A stretch of 64,000 nt of DNA from Acanthosepion esculentum. Taxonomy: Eukaryota; Mollusca; Cephalopoda; Sepiida; Sepiidae. The DNA is taken from positions 11,879,305-11,943,304 of the forward strand of contig OZ038480.1 of assembly GCA_964036315.1 (NCBI GenBank), in the 5' to 3' direction. A program made the translations under genes and the position numbers. Shown here piece by piece: positions 21,149 to 32,991 of this stretch; position 1 is the first letter of the stretch, and every line of letters begins with the position of its first letter. The notes under the pieces were generated by a model. The model was not told the DNA's origin, searched no databases, and saw only the letters and a program-made list of their open reading frames with translations.

Positions 21149-21425
21149 GCTAGTAAGATGAGGCTAGCTGCGACCTGTGGCTAGCTTCGACCTGTTCCAG
21201 CAAGACGATCGAACTCTCTGCCTCTGAGCAGAGAGGAACCCGGACGAGGCTCTGCCGAAGGGCAGAGTCTCGTTCGGGGAGGTAGACTGTCCCTGAACCC
21301 GTTTGCACGGGTTCAAATAGGGAATATTTTGGGCCGAGCCTACAGGCTCGGAAAAACCCACGTTAAACCCGGACTTGTACCACATGCAACCCTCGTGTGG
21401 GGTAGCTAGATATCGCTAGTAAGAT
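21149..21425. mobile_element. GC-rich structured retroposon flanked by 11-bp direct repeats
   Basis: GCTAGTAAGAT at 21,149-21,159 and again at 21,415-21,425 flanks a 255-bp insert much richer in G+C than its surroundings. The insert contains consecutive short hairpins: CTCTCTGC/GCAGAGAG, GGCTCTGCC/GGGCAGAGTC, GAACCCGT/ACGGGTTC and CCGAGCC/GGCTCGG. The direct repeats suggest retroposition. I find no clear tRNA head and no ORF. It could be a SINE of non-tRNA origin or a copy of a structured RNA. Confidence 0.6.
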
Positions 21426-21429
21426 ACAG

Positions 21430-22235
21430 TGCTTTATGCCATTTTGCTGTTTTAAATGTTGAAATGTCTGTGTTAATAATTCTTTTAATTATTTGATTTT
21501 AAATTTTATACTTATTTATCTATTTACTTATTGTTGATTTTGAATCTGATATTCCGTGTATGTTGTTCTCTACATTGCTATTAATTCTCAAACTGTTTAG
21601 TTCGCCCCGACCAGAAGCGTTTAACCGGGTTTTAATTTGATTCATTAAATTATATATAAAAAAAATAAAAACTTACTGAATCAGAGAAATGAAATAGCTA
21701 TTCTTAGCCGTCAGTTTCAAAAAGTTTCATTAAATAATATTTATAAAAAAAAAAAAATGGGAGCTGGTAATATACATACATATATTTGATATGAAAAAAA
21801 TAATTTTCAATAATTTAAGTAATTCTATTACATTTACTAGTTTTAAAAAAGAAATATAGTCTATTAGTAATTAAGAGTAAAAATATTTTAAAATTGTAGT
21901 TAAATAAAACGTATTCTAACCCAAATTCCCCTGGAAAGAATCTTTAAGTATACAAGTACGGAAAAAAATGGCAAAAACTTTTTGCCGTTAATATAAAAAA
22001 AAAACCCAAAACCAAGACGACATGCGTTTAACGGATGTTAGAATTCGTTGAAAAATACCCCACTACCTGCTCTAAACTTAACCTCTTTTTCGAACGTAAA
22101 TCATTAGTGATACAACAATAGTTAATAAAAATGAAGACGCTACCGCCCCTGTCTGAATGATTGAATTTCTCTGTATCCTTGGAAACAGGAAATTAGGAAT
22201 TTATATGTGCGTTTAAAACTCAGTAAATTTAAAAA
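21430..22235. other. No recognised gene
   Basis: AT-rich DNA with A runs near 21,657 and 21,748. No coding signal. Confidence 0.5.
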
Positions 22236-22239
22236 TAAG

Positions 22240-22400
22240 TTATTCCAAAATTCGCTTGAAGATGAAACAGAACTAATGCTCTTAATTTAATTATATAATT
22301 AAATTTGAAGTTTTTAGCTTCAGTTTTTGAAACATGGTTATTACTGTGTAGCGAAAAAAAAACATATTTTAAATCAGTTAATTTGTAATATTTATGCTCT
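22240..22400 (+). repeat. Single arm of the 9,725 fold-back repeat
   Basis: Shares TTCCAAAATTCGCTT, AATTTGAAG, ACTGTGTAGCGA and AAATCAGTTAATTT in the same order as 9,875-10,012. Confidence 0.6.
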
Positions 22401-22664
22401 GTAAATTTACATTAAGCACTGTTTTGTAAAAAAAAAAAATATCACTAAGAACACCGGATTATATATCTTACTGTTCTTTCTATATATATATATATATGTG
22501 TGTGTTTGTGTGTGTGGATCACTATATAGTCATCCACAGACAGACTGCGAAATAGGCGAAACTCAATTCTATTTACTTGAAGTGTAATACTTAATGGCAG
22601 TAGGAGCTGCCGTTTTTTTTTTTTTTAATAAAAGCCTTTCCCTAGAGAGCTCAACCGGATTTCC

Positions 22665-22835
22665 GGGTGCATATATATCGTCATTCACAGACAGATTGTT
22701 TCGCTGTATCACAGCTCCTCAGTATGGCTAGACGTCCGACTGCTTCAAGCCGGGATCGAAACTCAACTGATCTGATATCAGTCAGATATCCTACCTCTAG
22801 GCCATCATCGCACGGCTGGGAATTTGAACGTTTTT
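22665..22835 (-). mobile_element. tRNA-headed SINE with hammerhead tail, copy 2
   Basis: On the minus strand the head begins near 22,830 with GATGATGGCCTAGAGGTAGG (A-box-like), then the B box GAGTTTCGATCCC. About 30 bases later comes a complete hammerhead core (22,685-22,727) and a tail ending near a short ATATAT. The related copy at 8,105 has the same order. The head supplies a Pol III-type promoter by analogy with other SINEs; the ribozyme would cut the transcript near its 3' end. Confidence 0.65.
22685..22727 (-). ncRNA. Hammerhead ribozyme motif, all three helices
   Basis: Minus-strand order: CCATA, CTGAGGA, helix II GCTGT-GAT-ACAGC (five perfect pairs), GAA, helix III ACA-ATC-TGT, C17, then TGTGA. 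Helix I pairs CATA with TGTG (four pairs, one G-U). CTGANGA, GAAA and the NUH triplet GUC are all present. The predicted cut is after the base at 22,690. This is the best hammerhead in the window. Confidence 0.7.
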
Positions 22836-23011
22836 CTCAATACGAAATACGCCAGCGGCTATATATAATATCAATTGATAATTAATAGGGATAATTCCAA
22901 TGAGGTCATTAATCCAAAGAGAGCTCAATGTAAAAACAGAGCAATATAAGTAAAGACGATCCTTATAACCGAATAACCGAAAAGGATTTTTTAAGGATTG
23001 TGTTTAATTAC

Positions 23012-23015
<4 letters not shown>

Positions 23016-23060
<45 letters not shown>
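23016..23060. repeat. (TA)n microsatellite
   Basis: Pure TA tract. Confidence 0.95.
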
Positions 23061-23061
<1 letters not shown>

Positions 23062-23471
23062 ATGCATGTTTCATTAAATAATATAGACAAGTGTTGTCTA
23101 TTTATTTCATGTAAATTTCTTTTCATATCGTCTGATAAGCTTAATAGCATTATCATTAAACGAAGAAAGAAAATCGCAATATTGATACATAATTTTTAAT
23201 CCAATCTAAGCTTTCGGCTTACATAAGCCATTATCAAAGATGACAATTACAGTACAATATATTAAGCAATACACGGAGAAGACAGTGATGATAATCTGTT
23301 TCTGTTTACATGGAAGATTTCCAAGCAACAACAAACTCGTGCATATAAGACGGTGGAAGCGAAAATCGCAGCGCAGCTCATGACGTCACACATGACCACG
23401 CGAGAGTGAATTCGAGAAGGATTAAGTATGGGAAGCCGTTGGTATAAACCAATGGCTTCTGATACACACAC

Positions 23472-23473
<2 letters not shown>

Positions 23474-23533
<60 letters not shown>
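23474..23533. repeat. (TA)n microsatellite
   Basis: Pure TA tract flanked by CA/GT runs. Confidence 0.95.
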
Positions 23534-23537
<4 letters not shown>

Positions 23538-23539
23538 TG

Positions 23540-24165
23540 TGTGTGTGTAATAACTTAATATGAATTCTTTCGCAATATTTTTTACAGTTTAATAGGAGTA
23601 GATAAGCTCACCTATCGTCCGGTCCACATCTTCGATGTCTATAGAAGAGAAGTAGGGGTTCATCCATTTTTCTTTCTTTCACTTACGAGGGTTACAAGAA
23701 AATACCGGGTTGGCAGTTTGCTGGCTGCTGCTTCGACTGGTTGTTAGGACCCCGAACTCTTTGGTAGCGCTTAGAGAGGCTGCTCCGATTAACAGTCGCA
23801 TAATATCAGGGTATCTGTATTACCATATCGCGCATGGGTAGGTGTTCCAGCATGTATTTCTGTTGGGCAACCCTGAGGCCACACTATGCTCTGTTCTCGG
23901 CTGGTTTGTATTGCAATTGACGACAGATAATGACAATTATGGCGCTCTTTTTTCCCCTCCTCAAAACATAAAATTACTTAAAAAAGAAACATAAAAATAT
24001 TTTTTAATATACCAAAAGATATTTTAAAATCATATTCACTTGACAATATTTTTAACTATGCCAAAAAATATTTTTTAAATATTTAAAATATTGTTTTTTT
24101 TTTAAAAAGCTGAAATATAAATTTTTTAAAAAGCTGAAATATAAATAAGCATGCACACAATCACA
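23540..24165. other. No recognised gene
   Basis: Mixed-composition sequence at 23,600-23,930, then AT-rich DNA with poly(A/T) runs. No ORF or RNA signal that I recognise. Confidence 0.5.
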
Positions 24166-24302
24166 GAAATGTGGAAAGAGGGAAAGGTGGAAAGAGACAG
24201 GTGGGAAGAGAGAGGAAAAAAGACAGAGAGGTAGAAAGAGTGCGATGGAAAGAGAGAGAGAGAGAGAGAGAGGTGGAAAGAGAGAGGTTGAAAGAGAGAG
24301 CG
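24165..24302 (+). repeat. Polypurine GA-rich tract
   Basis: About 135 bases are almost all A and G, with a pure (GA)n core near 24,250-24,272. Confidence 0.85.
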
Positions 24303-24699
24303 TTTTTTTTTTCTTTTGATTTCACTGTCAATTCATACGATTTCCTTCACCCTTCCTACACGATAATAAATTTACACCTTTATTTCCCCCACTCTCTATA
24401 TACGACTTCAGGTACACGGGAGCAAACACACAAGCATGCAAACAAAATTCACAGTTTTAGTATTATAAAGATGTCAATCGCTATCTACTGTCCTGATTGC
24501 TCTTTTCTTCTTCTACTCATTACTAATGTTTCTGTTCCTAATTCTTCCACGCCCTGTAATCCTTTGCATGCTAGTGGATGTACTGCTTTGTTTGGGGCGA
24601 TACCGATTAAAAAAAAAGAAATTAGTTCCACCAGTTTAGAGCTTACAGATTCATTGAAGGAATTGTCGGAAAGACTGCGGTTAATCCTTCAATTCCTTC

Positions 24700-25454
24700 A
24701 AAGAATCTATATTTAACAAAGCTAAGAAAGACTATGAAACAGCCCTAAAAGATAGCGGATTCCCAGCAACACTCACATATTCACCACAGAACACAAAAAA
24801 CGCCAACAGGAAAAGAAATACCATATTGTTCAAACCACCGTACAGCAAAAAGGTAAAAACAAACGCAGGAAAAATATTCTTCAAACTTTTACACAAACAC
24901 TTCCCGGAATCAAGCACCCTACACAAAATATTCAACAAAAACACAGTAAAAAGCAGCTACAGTTGCACCGAGAACATGGCACAAATAATAAAAAAGCACA
25001 TCAGGAAAATTATCAACAAACCACACAAACAAATTAAACCCACGTGAAACTGCAGAATAAAAAACAAATGCCCCTTAAACGGTAATTGTTTACAAAACAA
25101 CGTAATATACCAAGCCATGATAAAATCACCAAATAATGAAGAAAAATATACATAGGAGTAAATGAAGGACCCTGGAAACAAAGAAATTATGTACACAAAA
25201 CATCTTTCACAAATAGTAAATATGCGAACAGTACAATGCTTTCTAAGTATATCTGGGAAATTAAAAACAAAACGCACACCACACCAAAAATATCTTGGAA
25301 AATAAGCCTACAACAACCAATCAAGAATTTGCAAACTTTGCTTGGGGGAAAAATAGCTATCATTACCTTCCCAGACCAAAGAAAATTATTAAATAAAAGA
25401 TCTGAGCAAGATCAAAATGCAGACATGAAAACAAATTTTTACTACGTTACTTAA
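24700..25454 (+). pseudogene. Penelope-like element: C-terminal region with GIY-YIG endonuclease
   Basis: Translation reads FNKAKKDYETALKDSGF, RKRNTILFKPPYSKKVKTN, GKIFFKLLHKHFP, then a TGA at 25,045. It continues NCRIKNKCPLNGNC and VIYQAMI, frameshifts near 25,146, then YIGVNEGPWKQRNYVHKTSF, KYIWEIK and a final LLNKRSE block. The linker Cys cluster and VIYQA...YIG with a downstream Arg match the GIY-YIG endonuclease that ends Penelope-like reverse transcriptases. The reverse-transcriptase core is absent (5' truncation). One stop and one frameshift make it non-functional. Its long A-rich tail continues to 26,261. Confidence 0.8.
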
Positions 25455-26261
25455 AAATCGAAAACGGAAAAAATAAATAAATACATAAACAAACAAAATG
25501 ACAATAAAATAAGCAAAGTAAATTACTCCAAACAAATTACCAAATCACACCTGTTAGAATAGACGAAATAGAATAAAATTAAGAAACAAAATCAATAAAT
25601 AAAGTAAATAATAAACAAATTAGCTAACTATTATGACCAAAATATTAGTTAGACTATAAAAAATCAAAATAAAAAATCGGACGAAAAATAGCTATAACTG
25701 TTATATAACGATAAAAAATGAATATAAAATAATATACTACGTTACTTAAAAATCGAAAACTAAAAAGAGAAAATATACAATGTAACAAATAAATAACAAC
25801 AAGTAAAATAAATTGATCTAAATACATCCAAATATATAAATAAATTAACAACCGATACCGATAAACTAGCCGTTAGAAAAAACAAATAAAGATAATCAAT
25901 CCAAATAAATACATGAAATAATAAACAAATAAAAACTGTTCCCGCCAAAATAATAGTTAGAACAAACTACAACAATCAACCCCAAAATTGAAATAGCTTT
26001 AATTATCTCCCCAAACAAAAACAAAACTATTAAATAAGCTATATAAACAAATTTTTACACCGATCAAAATAAAAAAAAAAAAATATATATATATATAAGA
26101 TAAAAAAGAAAGATGAAAATAAATAAAAACAAGCAAATAATTTAACCCAAATGAATAAATAAACAAATAAATGACTTCCGGTAAAATAACCGTTAAAATA
26201 GACTACGCACAATGCACCACTGACCCATATATATAAATAACCGACAAAAATAACAGAACTC
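25455..26261 (+). mobile_element. Penelope-like element 3' UTR, copy A
   Basis: A-rich non-coding tail with landmarks ACAACCGATACCGATAAACT, CCGCCAAAATAATAGTTAG, CTTCCGGTAAAATAACCG and CAATGCACCACTGACCC. It matches 63,160-63,890 in order and spacing and ends at a hammerhead-like motif. An internal repeat of TACGTTACTTAAAAATCGAAAAC occurs at 25,441 and 25,738. Confidence 0.7.
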
Positions 26262-26308
26262 GTGGCCTGACGATTGCATCTAGCATAAAACAGACTGTCA
26301 CCTCTAAG
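26262..26308 (+). ncRNA. Hammerhead-like motif at Penelope 3' end (decayed)
   Basis: GTGGC, CTGACGA, stem, then AAAAC in place of GAAAC, and GTCACC. It sits exactly after the Penelope 3' UTR, which ties this ribozyme family to Penelope elements. Confidence 0.5.
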
Positions 26309-26404
26309 TGTTGATTTCTATGTTCACTTTTATATTTACACACGCTCTATCTCTGATATTGAGCACTTTATCCCATAAATATAGCACAATTTAAGACATA
26401 TTTC

Positions 26405-26461
<57 letters not shown>
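26405..26461. repeat. (TA)n microsatellite
   Basis: Pure TA tract after the Penelope end. Confidence 0.95.
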
Positions 26462-26463
<2 letters not shown>

Positions 26464-26694
26464 TAGCAGTATAACTCGTTTTTGACCGGCTCCTTCATGA
26501 CTGGGAATTTTGGAGCAGTTTAAGTTTAAAGTCAGCCCACCCGAAAATCAATATTAGTAACAACATTTGGGTGCAACTGAGGCACATCCCCAAATGGGGG
26601 GGGGGGATAACAAAAGGGAACTGTATAATAATAAATAATATTATTGTAATAATTTAAACTATTTATTTTTATTAAATTTTTCATGAAAGATATA

Positions 26695-26790
26695 TCCAAG
26701 GACAGATCGTAATACGTTGCTGAGAGTTATAATGGACAGGAAGTAGTGGAGAACCATTGCCGCCAACAATTTGGAATCAAAACCGGCACT
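26695..26790 (+). pseudogene. RTE-like LINE 3' tail fragment
   Basis: Matches the GTTGCTGAGAGTTA / GGACAGGAAGTAGTGGAGA tail of the RTE-like copies at 57,244-57,670. Only the last part of the coding region remains. Confidence 0.5.
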
Positions 26791-26897
26791 CAAGAATTAT
26801 CTATCAAACAAAATAAATTTCATCAAAATTGAATGAAAACTGTGGAAATGCATAAACAACATCCGATCACACACACATACACACACACATTTTGAGA

Positions 26898-26902
<5 letters not shown>

Positions 26903-26950
<48 letters not shown>
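26903..26950. repeat. (TA)n microsatellite
   Basis: Pure TA tract immediately left of a Tc1/mariner-type element. Confidence 0.95.
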
Positions 26951-26952
<2 letters not shown>

Positions 26953-26959
26953 GATGTAA

Positions 26960-27895
26960 TAGTAAAATTGTCCAAATCACGTAAAAGCAAAATTGTCCAT
27001 TTGTTAGATTAAGATTTGAACCGTTGTATCTTAGAAATGATTAAAGATATCTTACTGGAATTCTCCAAAGTTTTTATAACACTATTGGACTCTACTTTGA
27101 GCAATAAGAATGTATAATTAATCTCCAAGCTTAAGAGAAGAATTGTAATCTAATCGATCATAAACGAAAATTACATGTTCATCATTAATTGATTATAGCT
27201 AAGGATCGGAATGTCATGAAGCATTGAAATAAAATTCAAATATATATTTATTATTCCAGGATAATTTTTCAACATATTTAAGATGATCTTCGCCCTCCCT
27301 AACCATTCATATTTCTGTCCTGAAGTAACAAGGTGCCTCACACGTTTTACGTACGATTTCATTTTGAAGTCTTTTTTCGCTGCTGTTTGAACTGTCATAG
27401 CTGAAACTCCTCTCTTACGTGCCAAACATCTTATGGATTGACTTGGATCTTTTCTAATTGATCCCTTTAACTCTAAATTGAAATAATGATCACTCTTCCT
27501 GTTGCGACCTCCTGATCCAGTTTTCCTCTCTACTGTTCTCTTTTTAAAACTAATTCACCATTCTCTTGATGGTTCTTTAATGGGCTTTGAAAATGGAAGC
27601 CAGAGTATGAATGTTGGTACAATTACTGACGGTCTGAAATTATCTTTTTCCTCTCACCATTGCTCATTTAGAGAGACAGTGGGGCTGGGACAAAACAATT
27701 TTATGATGTTCTCTTTCGTGGAATAACTGAAAGGGTTTTTCAGTGATTCTTACCACAAATGGTATCAAAATGGATAAACGTCTTATCTGAAAACCTGAGA
27801 AAAGAAACTCAATTAGTTTAGTGGGATTTTTTTTTATATTAAACATTTTTTGGGATCGACAATTATGCTGTTACAGGATTTGGACAATTTTGCTG
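26960..27895 (-). mobile_element. Tc1/mariner-type element with subrepeated terminal inverted repeats
   Basis: Left AGTAAAATTGTCCAAATC...GCAAAATTGTCC and right (reverse complement) AGCAAAATTGTCCAAATC...GCATAATTGTCG form imperfect inverted ends of about 37 bp. Each end contains the unit AAAATTGTCC twice. The interior carries only the N-terminal part of a transposase. Length is 936 bp, so the element is internally deleted and non-autonomous. Confidence 0.65.
27171..27590 (-). pseudogene. Tc1/mariner-type transposase, N-terminal helix-turn-helix part
   Basis: The minus strand reads GSGGRNRK, IRKDPSQSIRCLARKRGVSA, MTVQTAAKKD, SYVKRVRHLVTSGQK and RAKIILNMLKNYPGIINIYL. A GSGGR-type linker, a helix-turn-helix and the SYV-RHL block are typical of the DNA-binding half of several Tc1/mariner-type transposases. 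The expected DE motif after the last block is lost, and no second or third catalytic motif is found. A frame change lies near 27,425. Confidence 0.6.
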
Positions 27896-28290
27896 TTAGT
27901 CCCGGTATATATATGAAGCAGCCAACATTACAGAAGATATCTTTCTTCATATATGATCGTGTAAAAGTGTGTATAAAAATTATTTAAAATACACTCAAAT
28001 ATAGTTTGACCGTTATGAATGACGTCAAGATGAGGAACTTAAAATTGATTCCAACAAACAAAGGAATGTCGGAATTAGCTAAAACCAGTTGCATAATGAC
28101 ACAAAATATGAAATCCTTCAAAATAAATGTAGCAACATTCGAAAAAACTCGGTGAGGGGATATATAAGGATGAGCTTTGGTAAATTTACCGATTAGATAA
28201 ACAACTAATTCGGAAATTTGAAAAAATAATAAAATATTGCATATACAGAACTTATGGCTATTTTTAAAAGATTTATATTTACCTAAATAC

Positions 28291-28295
<5 letters not shown>

Positions 28296-28358
<63 letters not shown>
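28296..28358. repeat. (TA)n microsatellite
   Basis: Pure TA tract. A further one lies at 28,474-28,512. Confidence 0.95.
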
Positions 28359-28362
<4 letters not shown>

Positions 28363-28472
28363 TTTATTTGAAAATTATAACCTAAATATGTCATAAAATC
28401 ACTACAAAAATAGCCATTTTGTTTCAACACTTCTGGTGTCTTATCAAGTGATGATGTTGAATGCAGAACTTT

Positions 28473-28514
<42 letters not shown>

Positions 28515-28615
28515 GTGTGTATCTGTGGTTGTGTGTGTACATTCACAAACACTCACACACACATATATATATGTGTGTATGAATAAAGGCCTCTGAGGGA
28601 CTTTATGAATTGGCA

Positions 28616-28658
28616 TTGCTTTGATAAAGTCTCTTAGAGGATGAAACGCGTCGGCTAA
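28616..28658 (+). ncRNA. Hammerhead-like motif with U3-A8 core variant, copy 1
   Basis: Order TTGCT, TTGATAA, an imperfect stem II (CTC/GAG core), GAAAC, GC, GTC, then GGCTAA. Helix III is AC/GU. Helix I has about three pairs. CTGANGA is replaced by TTGANAA, which swaps the C3-G8 pair for U3-A8. Confidence 0.4.
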
Positions 28659-29199
28659 GATAAGTTTTCCTTTCGTTTTTATTCATATTGTCATTTTACA
28701 GATAGACTCTATCTGAATTTTTTGCACACATACACACATATATGTGTGTGTCTGTGTGTGTGTGTGTGATTAAATAAGGAAAAGTAGAATTTGTTTATAA
28801 ATTTAACACATTTCTCAGCTTCCGGAAATTTGGGAAATTGTATATAAGGTGGAGTTATGATACCGTTTTTAAATTCCATGTTGTTTTGTTTTCATTCGTT
28901 GTGTAAACGTCCAATGAATACAATATGGCGTCGGTGTTTATGTTCACTCTTTAAAATGTTAACCTAATCTAAGTGTGCAATAAAATAGGGATTCTTTGTG
29001 TATTTAAATAGTATAATAAATAATACGAATGTCGAATGACGGTCCTGATAGCCTAGCATCACAAAATCGTTTATTTCTTTTTATTTTTTCGAGATACTTT
29101 TTCTAGTTTTTGTGCGTAGTTTTTAAAGGGACAATCAATATGTAATTAGACTGATGTGCCGAATTTCGATATAAATACTTACCGTGAAATGTTTCAATT

Positions 29200-29582
29200 T
29201 CTCTATGTGCCGTGTCCTTTCAGGGCATGACGATCATGGTTCTTCACAAATTCCTATCTTTCGTATCTCTTAGCAATGCTTATGTTTTTATTATACTCCT
29301 CTCCATACTTTGTTATTCATTTACACAATTTTGTTACGAAGGTCCCTCGATATTTTCCTCTGTCTCGCTTACCTTTTGTATGCCCTGAGAGTGTCAAATT
29401 CTCCAGTCCCTCTTTCCTTATAATGTATTTGAATATTTTTGGATTTTATGTATGATTGTCCCCTTTGTTTCCATTTTCATTAATATTTCGTCGTTGTTTA
29501 CATCCTTTGTCCATTGTATTCTCAGCATCCTTCTGTAGAACTACATTTTTGGTCTCATCTTCATCTATGAGCAAATTGTCTG
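29200..29582 (-). pseudogene. RTE-like LINE fragment
   Basis: Minus-strand similarity to 19,240-19,690: the GTGTCCTTTCAGG, TATGCCCTGAGAGTGT and TTCTGTAGAACTAC landmarks occur in the same order. Heavily decayed. Confidence 0.5.
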
Positions 29583-29958
29583 TTTGGTTTGGTTTGTTTT
29601 ACGGAATATCAACCTCAGTGGGTTATCTAATGCCAAAATTTTTATTGCTGGTAATATTTTTTTCCAAAAATGTATTTCTGGCAATATCTTTCCTTTAAAA
29701 ATTAATTGCTGGTAATATTTTGTTACAAAAATGTATTTCTGGTATTAAAAACTATTTTTTACACTTTCATAGTGTTTTGACCCCAATTTGTGGGTTAACT
29801 ATTTGTCCATAGATGGGGCCCAAACTGGTGCTACACCCCGCCCCGGGTCAGGGTGGACCTGGGAACACTAGCAATTAAGAGCTGGTTCCACACACCTCAA
29901 AACCCCCTGATCAGAGGCCTTGCTGGTGGATGTAGTTTATCGTCTTACCCAGGACGGG
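29583..29958 (+). repeat. Dispersed family D, copy 2
   Basis: Same order as 19,766-20,166, with three CTGG(T/C)AATA units at 29,645-29,740 and the GGTGCTACACC / GGACCTGGGAACAC / TTATCGTCTTACCCAGG blocks. Confidence 0.7.
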
Positions 29959-31139
29959 CAAATTGTCCATTATTCACAGCCATGTAGGAGAATTGATACG
30001 ACATTGTAGTTAAGAAACCTATTCTTTGTTACTACCAAAATTTGTTTTTTAATAGTCTATTTGGATTTTTGGTATTTTGCACTATTCCAATGCACATAAC
30101 TGCACATATATACACATACAAAAACAAATTGAAATTCTTTTAAAAATATTCGGGGTTGTCATATGTGATTAGTAAATACAGTTTCACTTAATAACAATAT
30201 TTCCTAAGAGTTACCTAATTGAAACTGTATTTTAAAAGATTTAAAAACTTTATAAATTATTCAATTTAAAATTGTAAAAAATAAAAAATACTTGTAAAAT
30301 TTCATTTTTCACAAAAAAATGTTTTCCTTCTTTAATAAATATTATTCATAAAAGCAATTAGAAGCTTCTCTAATTAAATAATGTCTTAGTTTTATTGCTT
30401 TTTTATTTTTCAATTCAGAACAGATTTTTGGTAAGAGGAGATACAAATTTTGCAAAAAACGTTTGGTGATTTAAATTCTTCAAAGAATTTTAACTAATAT
30501 AGTGACTTAAAATTATCATGTTGAATTTCTCAAGTTTTCATTTAAAGCATTAAACAGATATTTAAAGACTTTTACATGTTTGATTTTGTCATTTCAAATT
30601 CGAAATTCGCATCCTGGGCTGTTGCTCTAGTTGACAACCATACATCCTGTCGTATCATTAATATCCACCGCTGAATTAAATGCATTACCAAGCGTAACAC
30701 CTTTACAATCTCTCTTGGGATTTTCTGATACCTTAGAACGCATTTTGTCAATAGATGCACAAAAGAGAATCGAATTTCTTGCGTAATTTACTTAGATTCT
30801 GGACCTAAGTGCGACTATAGAGGAATCCTCGTCTGAAAGCAAATTAATCTTGCAATTGTAATCATGAAGATAGTCGGCTTCCCACCTACCGATATTCTTA
30901 ACAACATGCATTTTATATTGATTATCGTTAGATAGTGCAGTAGGACTATTTTTCTTGACGAAACCCATGATCTAATCAGTTGTTCGTGATTTTTTTCTCG
31001 ATTGACTGTCGTAAAAAGGTCCAAACGGAAGACGAATTAAGATATAGATAGAAACGTAAAGGAAACAAAAAAGATTTGTGAGAATTTGAAAATCGAATTT
31101 TTGAGTCATAGCAAGTTTCACTGCAAGTCGAGAGGTTAT

Positions 31140-31940
<801 letters not shown>

Positions 31941-32189
31941 CAAAGAAGATTGTATTTTAGAAAAAGAAATAAAAAAGGAGAAAAGTTTAAGTGCGTATTT
32001 TGGGAGGATAATGCTTTTAACATGATCAGATTTTAGAAGTACATTTGCTCAATTTTACGATAAAGTGTGTTAATAGTTAGAATAAAAGCTTAAAATACAA
32101 AGAAGGCAGAATGAAATAGAATGTTAAGATTTTTCTACAGATCACTTAAAATAATATGAATATTTTATTTTGTTTTTATATATACATAC

Positions 32190-32480
32190 CGAAAGCTATA
32201 AAATTGCACGTTCGGGTAGTGTAACAGATAATGACATGCAGTTTGAAATCAGAGAGCCGAGTTCCAATTCCAGTCGGATTCGTTATATTCACTTACACAC
32301 AAATAACCCTTGGAATGATATGAATCCATCCCTTCTCCCCCAATTATGGGTTAATTAGTAGGACTTTTATCAGTAAGTCATTATTTTCTTCCAAAACGAC
32401 CGACACTATAAATATTATTTTCTGGTTTTAAATAACTAGCAAAAGATTGATAAACCGTTAAAACAAACCAATCAAATATA
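32190..32480 (+). mobile_element. tRNA-derived SINE, family S2, copy 1
   Basis: A-box-like GGGTAGTGTAACAG, B box GAGTTCCAATTCC, then AGTCGGATTCGTTA and a body with ATGGGTTAATTAGTA. The body is shared with 45,460-45,650 and 45,830-46,000. Head relatives lie at 47,985 (minus) and 56,740. Confidence 0.6.
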
Positions 32481-32489
32481 TTATGACAA

Positions 32490-32725
32490 TTATTGTAATA
32501 TATTTTATTGTAATACGTTATCTATATAGACACAAATATTTAGGAAATGCTCTGTTTATAATAAACAGTATTAACAACATTTACTGGCCTGAACGTCCGA
32601 GAAATTTTCCTAGAATATATGCGTCCTCAGATAGGAATCGAACCTGTATCCTATACGGAACCGTCATATAGCCTTACGTGCTATACCAGTTTAGCTACGA
32701 AGATCGCGTCTGGCTTGCAAAGCCG
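32490..32725 (-). mobile_element. tRNA-derived SINE, family S3, copy 1
   Basis: On the minus strand: TCTTCGTAGCTAAACTGGTA (A-box-like), TAGCACG, B box GGTTCGATTCC, then GGACGTTCAGGCC and a tail ending in AT-rich DNA. A second copy lies at 43,690-43,900. Confidence 0.7.
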
Positions 32726-32844
32726 AATTACAGCATTTAAACAACAAATTTCCCATGATTTCCCTTGAACGTTCATATCTGCACGAAGCGTATCTTAATG
32801 TAATCAAATGACGTCATATATTATGAAATGGACTAAGTTCGACA

Positions 32845-32945
32845 ATTATTTTAATATATTTTATTGTTATAACTTATTTATATAGACGCAAATATTTAAG
32901 TAAATGCTCTGTTTATAATAAACAGTATTAACAACATTAGCGACT
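32845..32945 (-). repeat. Tail fragment of SINE family S3
   Basis: Shares CAAATATTTAAGTAAATGCTC and TAATAAACAGTATTAACAACA (each in order) with 32,540 and 43,737, without the tRNA-like head. Confidence 0.6.
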
Positions 32946-32991
32946 TTATTCCGTAATAAAGAAAGGCAACAAGTTCAGAATAGAGTTTCAA

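Noticed and set aside
21149..21425. An rRNA fragment
   Set aside because: The GC-rich hairpins suggested it, but I could not match any conserved rRNA word, and the flanking direct repeats indicate an inserted retroposon.
24171..24716. A 181-residue + strand frame starting in Arg/Glu-rich sequence
   Set aside because: The start is a GA microsatellite and the end includes a decayed jockey-like LINE 3' UTR word (near 24,560); no domain is visible.
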